Below are positions 45,347 through 54,178 of a stretch of DNA of 64,000 bases, one piece after another. The notes beneath the pieces were generated by a model that ran no database searches, was not told the origin of the DNA, and worked only from the letters and a program-made list of their open reading frames with translations. Within the stretch, counting starts at the first letter, position 1; every line of letters begins with the position of its first letter. This DNA comes from Romboutsia ilealis (GTDB lineage Bacteria > Bacillota > Clostridia > Peptostreptococcales > Peptostreptococcaceae), in assembly GCF_900015215.1 (NCBI RefSeq), contig NZ_LN555523.1, forward strand, positions 730,912-794,911, in the 5' to 3' direction. A program made the translations under genes and the position numbers.

Positions 45347-46192
45347 ATGATAAGTTACTTATGTAAAGTTGCCGATGTATCTCGATCTGGATACTACAAA
45401 TATTTTTTAGTAGAAAATGAAAAATTAAGAAACTTTAAGGAAAAACAGGATCTCTTAGCTAAAGAAAATGTGTTGAAAGCATTTAACTACAAAGGCCGCA
45501 AAAAAGGTGCAAGGCAAATAAAAATGGTTTTAAAGGATAAATTTAATATAATATATAATTTAAAACGTATTAGAAGAATAATGAATAAATATGATATAAT
45601 TTGTCCGTTTAGAAGAGCTAATCCTTATAGACGTATGATGAAAGCAACTAAAGAACATACTATCGTTCCTAATTTACTAAATAGAGAATTTAAACAAGGT
45701 ATACCAGGTAAAGTATTGTTAACGGATATCACATACTTAAGATACAAAAATGGGAAAAAAGCATATTTATCAACAATAAAAGATTCATCTACAAATGAAA
45801 TATTAGCTCATTATGTTTCAGATAACCTACGGTTAAATATTGTCTTAAATACACTAAAAAAACTTACATTAAATAAAACTTTAAAACTTCACAGCGAAGC
45901 TATTTTACACTCGGATCAAGGCGTACACTATACAAGCCCTAAATTTCAAAGTATAGTAAAAAAACTTGGATTAAAACAATCTATGTCTAGGAGAGGTAAT
46001 TGTTGGGATAATGCTCCGCAGGAATCATTCTTTGGCCATTTCAAAGATGAAGTTATTCTTAATAATTGTAGCACTTTAGAGCAAGTAAGGAATGAAATAG
46101 ATGATTATATGGATTACTATAATAATGATAGATATCAATGGAATTTAAACAAGATGACTCCTGTACAATACAGAAATCATCTTGCTTTTTAA
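45347..46192 (+). CDS. IS3-family OrfB (DDE integrase domain)
   Basis: 281 residues from the first ATG; the frame is open upstream back to the A6G slip site at 45242, giving the OrfAB fusion transposase. DDE residues: VLLTDITYL, LHSDQGVHYTSPKF and PQESFFGHFKDE, followed by YNNDRYQWNLNKMTPVQYR. No damage visible; probably active. Confidence 0.92.
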   Translation: MISYLCKVADVSRSGYYKYFLVENEKLRNFKEKQDLLAKENVLKAFNYKGRKKGARQIKMVLKDKFNIIYNLKRIRRIMNKYDIICPFRRANPYRRMMKATKEHTIVPNLLNREFKQGIPGKVLLTDITYLRYKNGKKAYLSTIKDSSTNEILAHYVSDNLRLNIVLNTLKKLTLNKTLKLHSEAILHSDQGVHYTSPKFQSIVKKLGLKQSMSRRGNCWDNAPQESFFGHFKDEVILNNCSTLEQVRNEIDDYMDYYNNDRYQWNLNKMTPVQYRNHLAF

Positions 46193-46249
46193 AGATCCCT
46201 TTTTTTAAATTGTCCTTTACATAGGGTACATTTTAATTAGTTATAGCCT

Positions 46250-46303
46250 TTATATTTCTTTATCATCATATTGTTTTACTAACTTATAGAAAGTAGTTCT
46301 TTT
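46250..46303 (-). pseudogene. C-terminal tail of a serine recombinase
   Basis: The last 17 codons before a TAA read LKRTTFYKLVKQYDDKEI, the helix-turn-helix end of resolvase/invertase-type recombinases (SRTTFYKxVKxY). Upstream sequence is full of stops. The terminator after it now holds the IS3 element. Confidence 0.45.
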
Positions 46304-47192
46304 AAGTCATAAGATAAACCAGTTATTAAGTTTTCTTGAAGTATGCACCTTCCTTCGGATAATCTAATTTAATTATCGAACTTGTTAGAAGAATACACAC
46401 TTTAATTTTACATACCCAGATTCATATTACATATTATAAACTCTAAATTTATCAACAACTGTTTTTCCATCATTATCATAAACATTTATCTCTCTATATT
46501 CTCCATATTTACGAATACGTTCTTCTTGTAATCTAAGTGCTTCCTCTGGAGAACTTGGATTCTCATATACTCCCATATCTTCCAAAGATATATAGCCATA
46601 ATTTCCATTCATACCTTCTGCAGCTATCATATCTTTAGTTTCATACATTGTTATACGTTCTTTTAACTCTTCATTTGATATATTAAGATTCATACTTTTA
46701 TATGATATATATCCACTTGGATTTAAACTTGTACCTATATATGTACCATTACTTTCATCATATGATTTCATTGTGCCTTTAGCTCTATAGTTACCTGCGA
46801 CTGGAGATTGTTTTGAAACACTCACAGTATGAATTTTCTTAGCAGCATTATTGTATGACCAAGAAGAGCTAACTATAGCCTCACCAGTTCCTTCTTTGTA
46901 TAAAGCAGTATGTGCACCTATACGTCCAGAAGAAACTATATTATTAGTCTCCACAATTGTACTTGCTGTTGCTTTTTTAGAAATAGTATTAGTTTCTATT
47001 TTTGTTTTTCCAGTATATTTAACCCCGCTAACAGTTTTAGAAATTCCAGTACTCTGTGATACAGCACGTGTATTTAAATCACTTTTAAGATTATAATTAT
47101 TATTTTCTTTTATATTATTATTAGCATGCGATATTATATTCCCAAATACTGATATTGATGCTATCGCTATCGCTAATGAAGTTGTTAATTTA

Positions 47193-48314
47193 ACTCGTTG
47201 TGCTAGTTAAATTTTTCAATAATAAAACTCCAACAAATATAGTATCCTAAGATTATCTCTACTATTCTAAAGGAGGATTATATATGCTAGAGTTTAATAA
47301 TTATTATATCCAAGATCAAAAAAATTTAACTGATTTATTTACAAATATATTTGTAATTATAGATGATATATATAATGAGATTATACCTATAACTGTAAGT
47401 AATAGACGTAATATAAAAGATAGCAAACTTTCTGATAGTGAGATAATCACTATTAGCATAGTTGGTGAACTTTTAACTATTGATTCTGAAAAAGCATTCT
47501 TTAGTTTGCTTAAAAGGGAATATAAAAATCTATTTCCAAAGATAGGAGATAGAACGAGATTCAACAGAACTAAAAGAAACTTATATTGGGTAATATCTAA
47601 AATAAGAGAGCATATTTCTTTATTTATGCAATCTTATTCTAACAATATAAGAATTGTAGATAGTATGCCTATTCCAGTATGTGAATTTGGTAGAGCACAT
47701 TTTAGTAAATGCTTTAAAGGCGAAGCCTCTTATGGTAGATGTCCTTCAAAAAAACAAACTTATTTTGGATTTAAATTTCATGCTCTTACTACAATAGATG
47801 GATTTTTATCTGATTATATTATAACTCCAGCTAATGTAGATGATAGAAATGCAGTATGGGATTTATGTGATAAATATAAATCTATTTCTATTATTGGTGA
47901 TAAAGGGTATGTAAATAAAAGGCTAACGCCTGAACTGAAAGTTGAAAAGGATATAAATCTATTATTTTTAAAGCGCGGAAATAGTAAAGATAATTATCCC
48001 AAAGATATAAGACAATTGATATTTAAAGCTAGAAGAAGGATAGAAACTAGTTTTTCTCAGTTGGCAGAACAATTAAATTTGAATAAAGTAAAAAGTAAAT
48101 CAATGTTAGGATTTATAACTAGAACTTCAATAAAAGTTTTAGCTCATAATATATCATTTCTAATAAACAAATTAATGGGAAATGAAGATTCTATATCTAA
48201 AATAAAAAGATTAGTATTTGGATAAAAATTACAAATACTAATCTTTCATAGGATATTCTTTTTTGCACAATTTAAATTCCTTTATTTGGAAAAATAATTA
48301 ACTAGCACAACAGA
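47193..48314 (+). mobile_element. IS982-family insertion sequence
   Basis: About 1.12 kb. The left end ACTCGTTGTGCTAGTTAA and the inverted right end (A)TCTGTTGTGCTAGTTAA flank one transposase gene; 7-8 bp duplications (TTAATTTA, 47185-47192 and 48315-48322) mark the target. The same ends bound the 122-bp MITEs in this window. Confidence 0.9.
47284..48225 (+). CDS. IS982-family transposase
   Basis: A 313-residue DDE transposase: IRIVDSMPIPVCEFGRAHFS (first Asp), IIGDKGYVNKRL (second Asp), ARRRIETSFSQL (Glu). Length is standard and the frame is undamaged, so it may be active and could move the MITEs in trans. RBS AAAGGAGG. Confidence 0.93.
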   Translation: MLEFNNYYIQDQKNLTDLFTNIFVIIDDIYNEIIPITVSNRRNIKDSKLSDSEIITISIVGELLTIDSEKAFFSLLKREYKNLFPKIGDRTRFNRTKRNLYWVISKIREHISLFMQSYSNNIRIVDSMPIPVCEFGRAHFSKCFKGEASYGRCPSKKQTYFGFKFHALTTIDGFLSDYIITPANVDDRNAVWDLCDKYKSISIIGDKGYVNKRLTPELKVEKDINLLFLKRGNSKDNYPKDIRQLIFKARRRIETSFSQLAEQLNLNKVKSKSMLGFITRTSIKVLAHNISFLINKLMGNEDSISKIKRLVFG

Positions 48315-48388
48315 TTAATTTATTTCTTTTTATCATAATTTTTCTCCCCTACAATAATTAATATTTTTTATTTATTGCATAATCTAGT

Positions 48389-48790
48389 TTATTTTGATCC
48401 TATCTTATATGATCCTATAACATTTTTACCATCTTTTTTATAAACAGATATAACTCTATCTCCGCTTTTTTCAAGTTTTTCCATATATGCAACGGCTTCT
48501 TCTGGATTTTTAGGTTGATTAGATATATCATAAAAATCTTCTTTATATACATAACCAGTTTTTCCATTATCAGCCTCTACTAAAATTAAATCTAAATCGT
48601 CTGGATTACCATTTTCATCCATGCTATGACTTTCTATTGCTAAATTACTACCATATGTTTGACCATTTTCATTAGTTCTAACTGTTAAATCATCTAAATT
48701 TGTCATAGTTGTTTTTGGATCTTTTATGGATAATATACTTATGATTCCTAATATAGGAATTATTGCTAGATATCTTTTTTTTAAACCCAT
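48389..48790 (-). CDS. Secreted/anchored protein related to the interrupted gene
   Basis: 133 residues with an N-terminal hydrophobic segment (LKKRYLAIIPILGIISILSI) that is a signal or anchor. The C-terminal half (NGKTGYVYKEDFYDISNQPK, NPEEAVAYMEKLEKSGDRVI, SVYKKDGKNVIGSYKIG) is the same domain as the end of the split neighbour. It is encoded upstream of that gene on the same strand, so the pair probably arose by duplication. Extracytoplasmic; function unknown. AAAGGAG lies 12 bases from the ATG. Confidence 0.75.
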   Translation of the reverse strand: MGLKKRYLAIIPILGIISILSIKDPKTTMTNLDDLTVRTNENGQTYGSNLAIESHSMDENGNPDDLDLILVEADNGKTGYVYKEDFYDISNQPKNPEEAVAYMEKLEKSGDRVISVYKKDGKNVIGSYKIGSK

Positions 48791-49127
48791 AATAATACTA
48801 CTCCTTTCATTAAAATTAATATTATTTTATTATAAGTTATATTATAATGAAATATATTTTTTGATTTTGTAAACTTTTGTAACAAAAATTTAGATTATTT
48901 TGTAATATTACATTGAAAAACAATCTTTTATTTAAAATATTATTTTAATAAAATTAAAATAATTATTATTTTTATTAAGTTTTAAATACTTAGCATCATA
49001 CAAAATTGATAAGTATACATTATTTTAATTATAATAAATTGGTACAATATATGGTATATTTGTATATTCTATTAATAAGACGATATAAACATATCCAAAA
49101 ATGAATATAAATTGTGGAGGATATGAT
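48791..49127. other. Intergenic region with no recognised feature
   Basis: 337 very AT-rich bases between divergent genes. Only promoters are expected; GGTACAATATATGGTATATT near 49041 contains -10-like strings. Confidence 0.4.
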
Positions 49128-49520
49128 ATGAAAAAAATAGATAATAATTTTGATGAAAAATTAAAAAAATACTCAGATGAAATAAAGAGTATGGAAATTA
49201 TATACCATAATGGAAGAGTCAAATGTATAAATAAGGAAAGTATGAGAAATTTAAATGATAGTAATATACAAGATAAACCTATAGATATAAAAAGAGAGAA
49301 TCAGAAGAAGGATTTTGCTACAAATGAAAAAAATCATTCAATTTTAAAAAATGTATGTAGTTTAATATTAAAGCTTATTTTGACATGCATTGTATTTATT
49401 AGTATACCTATTGTATTTGAAAAAATTGCTAATATCGGCGTTAACGCATTTATTTCAGGGATTGGAACTATTTTTATATCTTATTTTATAATAAATATAA
49501 TATGGGTATTTTTAGAATGA
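49128..49520 (+). CDS. Membrane protein with charged N-terminus, 130 residues
   Basis: The start at 49128 follows GTGGAGG; the longer frame lacks an RBS. The first 75 residues are polar and charged, then two helices (about 76-100 and 108-130). No family recognised; perhaps a sensor or assembly partner in the membrane. A terminator follows 140 bases on. Confidence 0.6.
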   Translation: MKKIDNNFDEKLKKYSDEIKSMEIIYHNGRVKCINKESMRNLNDSNIQDKPIDIKRENQKKDFATNEKNHSILKNVCSLILKLILTCIVFISIPIVFEKIANIGVNAFISGIGTIFISYFIINIIWVFLE

Positions 49521-49659
49521 AGTATTGTGTACTATTAGAAATATCTAAATATATTTTAGATATGCCTACCTAAAATATATCTATTTTAAATGATCGGTTG
49601 CATGCATATATGTATATAAAAATTATAATATTATAAAAATATGATGTATGGATTAAAAG

Positions 49660-49689
49660 AATAACTCTTTTTGAAAGAGTTATTTTTTT
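49660..49689 (+). terminator. Intrinsic terminator
   Basis: AATAACTCTTT pairs with AAAGAGTTATT, then T7, running into repeat copy C. Confidence 0.9.
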
Positions 49690-49880
49690 GTAATTAGATG
49701 TTATAATACTTAAAAATATGTGGATAAATTCTGAATGTAAGTAATATCAATAAATTGGTTTTGAGCGTAAAAAAGATTTTGAAATACTTCGCTCACCCAG
49801 TGGATCAAGCAACGGACGAAGTCGTTGGTGACATGAAGTGTTTCGCCGACACGCCGCTCAAGCGAAGCGAATTTTTTATC
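49681..49880 (+). repeat. 195-bp terminator-associated repeat, copy C
   Basis: It starts in the T-tract of a terminator; the ACGCTTAAGG block is replaced by GTAATTAGATG, but from TTATAATACTTAAAAA on it follows the family to GCGAAGCGAATTTTTT. Some changes lie in the GC-rich half (CGCTCACCCAGTGGATCAAG). Confidence 0.9.
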
Positions 49881-49999
49881 TAATTTTTGTGATTGAACTT
49901 AATATGATAATTTATCAAATTAAAAAACTAAAAGATATTATGTACAAGTGGTATACTATATACTATAAAAAGAAAATGATAATTAAGGAAGGAAATTTT

Positions 50000-52117
50000 A
50001 TGAAAAAAACATTAGTATTAGCAGAGAAGCCTTCGGTAGGTAGAGATATAGCTAGAGTGTTAGAATGTAAAAATGAGAAAAATGGATATATAGAGGGTAG
50101 CAAGTATATAGTAACATGGGCACTAGGGCATTTAGTTACATTAGCAGATCCAGAAAATTATGATCAAAAGTATAAGGTATGGAATATAGAAGAATTACCA
50201 ATATTACCAAAACATCTAAAAACTGTAGTAATAAAGAAAACTAGTAAGCAATTTAATACTGTAAAATCTCAGATAAATAGAGATGATGTAGGAGAAATAG
50301 TAATAGCAACTGATGCAGGTCGTGAAGGTGAATTAGTTGCAAGATGGATATTACAAAAAAGCAACACAAATAAGCCACTAAAACGTCTTTGGATATCATC
50401 AAGTACAGATAAAGCAATAAAAGATGGATTTAAAAATTTAAAAGAAGCATCTAAATATGAAAATTTATACAATTCAGCAATAGCAAGAGCTGAAGCTGAT
50501 TGGATTGTTGGAATAAATGCAACTCGTGCTCTTACAACTAAGTTTAATGCACAACTTTCTTGTGGAAGAGTACAAACTCCAACACTTGCAATGATACATA
50601 AAAGAGAAGAAGAGATAAGAAATTTTACGCCAAGAGAATATTATACATTAGATGTAAAGGCTAAAATATCAAATGAAACTATAAAGTTTACTTGGCAGGA
50701 TAAGAAAAATCTAACATCTACATTTAATAAAGATAAGATAGATGCTATATCTAATAAAATAAAAAATAAAGATTTAGAAATTATAGAGGTTAATAAAGTA
50801 GATAAGAAAAAATATTCACCTTCATTATATGATTTAACTGAATTACAAAGAGATGCAAATAAAATATATGGATTTTCAGCAAAGGAAACATTATCGATAA
50901 TGCAAAAACTATATGAACATCATAAAGTGCTTACATATCCAAGAACAGATTCAAGATACTTAACAAGTGATATAGTTGATACATTAAAGGATAGAATCAA
51001 AGCAGTGAATGTAAGCGATTATTCTAAAGTTTGTAATAAATTACTTAAATCAAATATTAAAGCAAATAAATCATTTGTTGATGATTCAAAGGTAAGTGAC
51101 CATCATGCAATAATACCTACAGAAGAAAGAGTATTTATAGGCAATTTAAGTGAGAAAGAAAGAAAAATATTTGATCTTGTTGTTAAAAGATTCTTAAGTG
51201 TATTATGTCCACCTTTTGAATATACAGAGACAAAAGTTAAAGGTAATGTAGAAGGTGAAATATTTATAGCTAAAGGCAATAAAATCAATAGTTTAGGGTG
51301 GAAGGAAACTTATAAAGATTTAGATGATGAAGAAAATTATGAGAGTATGCCAAATATAAGTAAAAATTCTACATTAAAAATAGATGATGTTAAAGTGAAA
51401 GTAGGCAAAACTAATCCGCCATCATATTTAAATGAAGGGACTCTTTTAACATCTATGGAAAAAAATAATTTAGGTACAGTTGCAACTAGAGCAGACATAA
51501 TAGAAAAATTATTTAATTCCTTTTTAATAGAGCAAAAAGGAAAAGATATAGTAATAACTTCTAAAGGAAAGCAATTATTAGACCTTGTGCCTACAGAGCT
51601 TAAAACACCAGAACTTACATCAAGTTGGGAAAAGAAATTACAAGATATATCTACAGGAAAGTTAAATAAAAATATATTTATAAAAGAAATGAAAGAGTAT
51701 TCAAAAGATATAGTTAAAGATATTAAAAATAGTGATAGTAAGTTTAAACATGATAATTTAACTAAAAATAGATGTCCGGAGTGTGGCAAGTATATGCTTG
51801 AAGTTAAGGGAAAAAGAGGGAAAATGTTAGTTTGTGAGGATAGGGAATGTAACACCAGAAAAACAGTATCTCAAATAACTAACTCTAGATGTCCTATTTG
51901 TCATAAAAAGCTAGAACTTCGTGGTGAAGGAGAAGCAAAAACATTTATATGTTCTTGTGGACATAGAGAAAAATTATCATCATATAATAAAAGAAAACAA
52001 GAAGATAAAAATAAAGCGTCTAAAAAAGACATAAATAAATATTTAAAAAGTCAAAGTAAAGATGTAGAAAATTTTAATAATCCATTTGCAGAAGCTTTAG
52101 CTAAGTTAAAAAAATAA
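50000..52117 (+). CDS. topB: DNA topoisomerase III (type IA)
   Basis: 705 residues from the ATG at 50000 (AAGGAAGGAAA upstream); the frame extends further left only into the repeat. TOPRIM Glu in LVLAEKPSVGRD (about 5-16) and ATDAGREGELVARW; catalytic Tyr in LTYPRTDSRYL (about 312); C-terminal zinc ribbons CPECGKYML, CEDRECN and CPICHKKLEL. It relaxes and decatenates DNA by single-strand passage. Some clostridial topB copies belong to mobile elements; here no conjugation genes are adjacent, so it may be chromosomal. Confidence 0.95.
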   Translation: MKKTLVLAEKPSVGRDIARVLECKNEKNGYIEGSKYIVTWALGHLVTLADPENYDQKYKVWNIEELPILPKHLKTVVIKKTSKQFNTVKSQINRDDVGEIVIATDAGREGELVARWILQKSNTNKPLKRLWISSSTDKAIKDGFKNLKEASKYENLYNSAIARAEADWIVGINATRALTTKFNAQLSCGRVQTPTLAMIHKREEEIRNFTPREYYTLDVKAKISNETIKFTWQDKKNLTSTFNKDKIDAISNKIKNKDLEIIEVNKVDKKKYSPSLYDLTELQRDANKIYGFSAKETLSIMQKLYEHHKVLTYPRTDSRYLTSDIVDTLKDRIKAVNVSDYSKVCNKLLKSNIKANKSFVDDSKVSDHHAIIPTEERVFIGNLSEKERKIFDLVVKRFLSVLCPPFEYTETKVKGNVEGEIFIAKGNKINSLGWKETYKDLDDEENYESMPNISKNSTLKIDDVKVKVGKTNPPSYLNEGTLLTSMEKNNLGTVATRADIIEKLFNSFLIEQKGKDIVITSKGKQLLDLVPTELKTPELTSSWEKKLQDISTGKLNKNIFIKEMKEYSKDIVKDIKNSDSKFKHDNLTKNRCPECGKYMLEVKGKRGKMLVCEDRECNTRKTVSQITNSRCPICHKKLELRGEGEAKTFICSCGHREKLSSYNKRKQEDKNKASKKDINKYLKSQSKDVENFNNPFAEALAKLKK

Positions 52118-52260
52118 TATGAATTTTATAAAATTAATTTAAAAAATTTACATATATAATTTCTATATTGTTAATAAGACTCAGTGTATGATATAGTATA
52201 TTTTATCATTTGTCAAAATATAAGTTATTTTGTAAAAATAATAAAGAGAGGAAATATACT

Positions 52261-52803
52261 ATGGAGTCTGTGAGAATTAATCCGACTGAATTCAAATTGG
52301 AAAATTTTATAAATTATTATAATGATAATGTTGGAGAATTACTATCTGAATATCCTAATTATGTATCAAGAATTTGTTTAATAGATAGAGATTATATGGA
52401 TGTAGTAATTTTTGATGAAGATTATGAAGGATTAGACGATGCAAGTGATTATAAAGAACTTTTATTAAATGGAGAGTATGCACTTCATTTTGCTATAGGT
52501 AAGACATATGAAGGTGCAGAGAAAGTAGAATTTATAGATGGAAAAAAATATGGACTTAATCATTATTTAGAAGATATATATGAAGATGATAGCACTATAA
52601 AAGATATAGGTGAATTAAGTTTAAATGTTGATAATCTAATTGGATTACTATTTGATTTTGAAGATGAAGACGAAGAAATTGTAATATCTGTTGTGGATTT
52701 TGAACATGGCGGAGGACTATCTAATCCTAGAATAAGAGAAGTTGATGATAGCGGAGATATAGGAAATATATTAAAAGAATTAATAGAAAAGTTTAGTGAA
52801 TAA
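52261..52803 (+). CDS. Acidic hypothetical protein, 180 residues
   Basis: The start at 52261 follows AGAGAGGAAA. Very acidic (many Asp/Glu: LFDFEDEDEEIVIS), soluble, mixed alpha/beta. SUKH- or DUF-like immunity proteins can have such composition, but no motif is decisive. Intact with its own terminator. No recognised family. Confidence 0.65.
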   Translation: MESVRINPTEFKLENFINYYNDNVGELLSEYPNYVSRICLIDRDYMDVVIFDEDYEGLDDASDYKELLLNGEYALHFAIGKTYEGAEKVEFIDGKKYGLNHYLEDIYEDDSTIKDIGELSLNVDNLIGLLFDFEDEDEEIVISVVDFEHGGGLSNPRIREVDDSGDIGNILKELIEKFSE

Positions 52804-52805
52804 TA

Positions 52806-52853
52806 AAATAAAAGATAAGTTTATTAGAAAAATAAGCTTATCTTTTATTTTTA
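52806..52853 (+). terminator. Intrinsic terminator
   Basis: AAAAGATAAGTTTATT pairs with AATAAGCTTATCTTTT (one G-U), then T-rich. Confidence 0.88.
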
Positions 52854-53117
52854 TGAAATATAAAACTTAGATAATTATAGATATGATTATTTATAATATA
52901 TATGTTTTAATTATTTAAAATTATTATTTTATATTATTCAAAATTACCATAAATAATAAACATATTTTGTTATGTTTTAAATGAATGCTGAAATTTATAT
53001 AATATAAATTAATTGAGTCGTAATTATTATATAATAAGAATTAAATAGGAGTTAGATTACCGTACACACCTAGAAAAAAGGACTATTACTTTATGAGCTA
53101 ATTTAGCAAAGTAACCA

Positions 53118-53163
53118 TAAAAAATAGAGAATATTTTTATTTAATAAAACTACCTCTCTCCAC
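53118..53163 (-). ncRNA. Candidate small RNA between two genes
   Basis: On the minus strand an extended -10 box TGGTATAAT (53168-53176) is followed within 60 bases by a hairpin (AGAGAGGTAGTTTTATT with AATAAAAATATTCTCT, imperfect) and T6. This could be a short terminated RNA. The rest of the 413-base gap (52854-53264) shows nothing I recognise. Confidence 0.3.
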
Positions 53164-53264
53164 TTTAATTATACCATGTATAAAATGAAAATATAAGTAT
53201 ATGTTTATTGTTATATATATATTAAAATAATGTAACTATAATAAATAAGAAGAGAGGATATTAA

Positions 53265-54014
53265 ATGAGCAATAAATTTGACCCAAAGAATAAAATTATT
53301 AGACTATGTATGTTGGGAATGGGTATGGAAGAGCAAGGCAACTCTGAAGAAGCAAGTGAAGTATTTCTTCAAGCTTGGAATGAAGCCATAAATGACTTTG
53401 AAAGATTTATTGCAGCTTATCATGTGGCTAAATATAAAAAAGATATTTCAGAGAGATTAAAATGGATGGAAACATCTTTACAGTATGCCATAAAATCAAA
53501 AGATGATAGTGTTAAGAGCGCTTTTCCCACAATATATTTAAGTATCTCAAAATGCTATGAAGAATTAGGTGATTATAATAAGGCAAAAACAAATTATGAA
53601 TTATCAAATTCATACAATACTGAACCTTATGATAAAGGACCTTTTTATCATGGAACTAGAGCGGATTTAAAAGTTGGAGATTTACTTGTAGCAGGTCGAA
53701 ATTCAAATTATAATTGTGAACTTAAGATGAATCACATTTATTTCACATCTAATATTAATGGAGCGGGACTTGCAGCTGCGTTAGCAAAAGGAGAAGGTAG
53801 AGAACGCGTTTATGTTGTAGAACCAACAGGAACTTTTGAAAATGATCCAAATGTAACTGATAAGAAATTTCCAGGAAACTTGACATGTTCTTATCGCTCG
53901 CAATACCCTTTAAGGATTGTAGGTGAAAAAACAGACTGGGTGAAACAGACTCCTAAAGAAGTTAACCAATGGCGTAAAAAATTAGCTAATAACAAAGGAG
54001 AAATTATTAATTAA
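53265..54014 (+). CDS. TPR domain fused to Arr-type rifamycin ADP-ribosyltransferase
   Basis: 249 residues. Residues 1-125 are helical TPR-like repeats (ISERLKWMETSLQYAIKSKD, YLSISKCYEELGDYNKAKTN). Residues 127-235 match Arr: FYHGTRADLKVGDLL, HIYFTSNINGAGLAAALAKG, RVYVVEPTGTFENDPNVTDK and NLTCSYRSQYPLRIVG, which cover the NAD-binding and catalytic His/Tyr/Asp-type positions. Arr enzymes inactivate rifamycins by ADP-ribosylation. The TPR half is unusual compared with the 140-residue mobile arr genes and may choose a protein or other substrate. RBS AAGAGAGGA. A MITE abuts the stop codon. Confidence 0.85.
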   Translation: MSNKFDPKNKIIRLCMLGMGMEEQGNSEEASEVFLQAWNEAINDFERFIAAYHVAKYKKDISERLKWMETSLQYAIKSKDDSVKSAFPTIYLSISKCYEELGDYNKAKTNYELSNSYNTEPYDKGPFYHGTRADLKVGDLLVAGRNSNYNCELKMNHIYFTSNINGAGLAAALAKGEGRERVYVVEPTGTFENDPNVTDKKFPGNLTCSYRSQYPLRIVGEKTDWVKQTPKEVNQWRKKLANNKGEIIN

Positions 54015-54135
54015 CTCGTTGTGCTAGTTAAATATGATTATTGAAAACACTAAAGCATTGTAAACTATATTTTTATAGTTCAAGAACTTTATATAGTAAT
54101 TTCAATATGTTTAGTAAAATAACTAGCACAACAGA
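54014..54135 (+). repeat. 122-bp MITE of the IS982 group (copy 4, best preserved)
   Basis: The ends ACTCGTTGTGCTAGTTAA and (inverted) TCTGTTGTGCTAGTTA are the same as those of the IS982 element at 47.2 kb. Interior is AT-rich without coding capacity. The first base of the MITE is also the last base of the Arr gene's TAA stop. Confidence 0.9.
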
Positions 54136-54178
54136 TTAATATTAATAAATTGTAAATAATTACTTAAGGGGGAGCTAT

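Larger units (their letters stand above)
44760..46235 (+). mobile_element. IS3-family insertion sequence (IS150 group)
   Basis: 1476 bp. The ends TAAAATGTACCCTAT are inverted copies with GACAATT further in, flanked by a 3-bp duplication ATT (44757-44759 and 46236-46238). It contains overlapping orfA and orfB. It sits inside the loop of an older terminator hairpin (AAAGGCTATAA ... TTATAGCCTTT). Confidence 0.88.
46427..48336 (-). pseudogene. Secreted protein gene split by IS982
   Basis: The 3' part (46427-47192) encodes a mature secreted protein; the 5' part (48322-48336) keeps the RBS GGGGAG, the ATG and MIKRNKL. Removing the IS and one copy of the TTAATTTA duplication rejoins MIKRNKLTTSLAIAIASISV, a perfect signal peptide, in frame. 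The C-terminal 60 residues (NGNYGYISLEDMGVYENPSS, PEEALRLQEERIRKYG, VYDNDGKTVVDKFRVY) match the end of the neighbouring gene at 48.4 kb. The interrupted gene would give about 252 residues. Confidence 0.8.

Noticed and set aside
49838..49999. Upstream extension of the topB frame to 49838
   Set aside because: The extra 54 codons start inside repeat copy C and have no ribosome binding site; the ATG at 50000 follows AAGGAAGGAAA and begins the family-typical MKKTLVLAEKPSVG.
50000..52117. topB as a sign of an integrative conjugative element
   Set aside because: No relaxase, type IV secretion, integrase or att-like repeats are seen nearby; topoisomerase III alone is not evidence.
53041..53117. Possible preQ1-like or other riboswitch next to arr
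   Set aside because: An AGAGG...CTCT stem is present on the minus strand but the A-rich tail and core bases of preQ1-I are missing and no gene follows on that strand.
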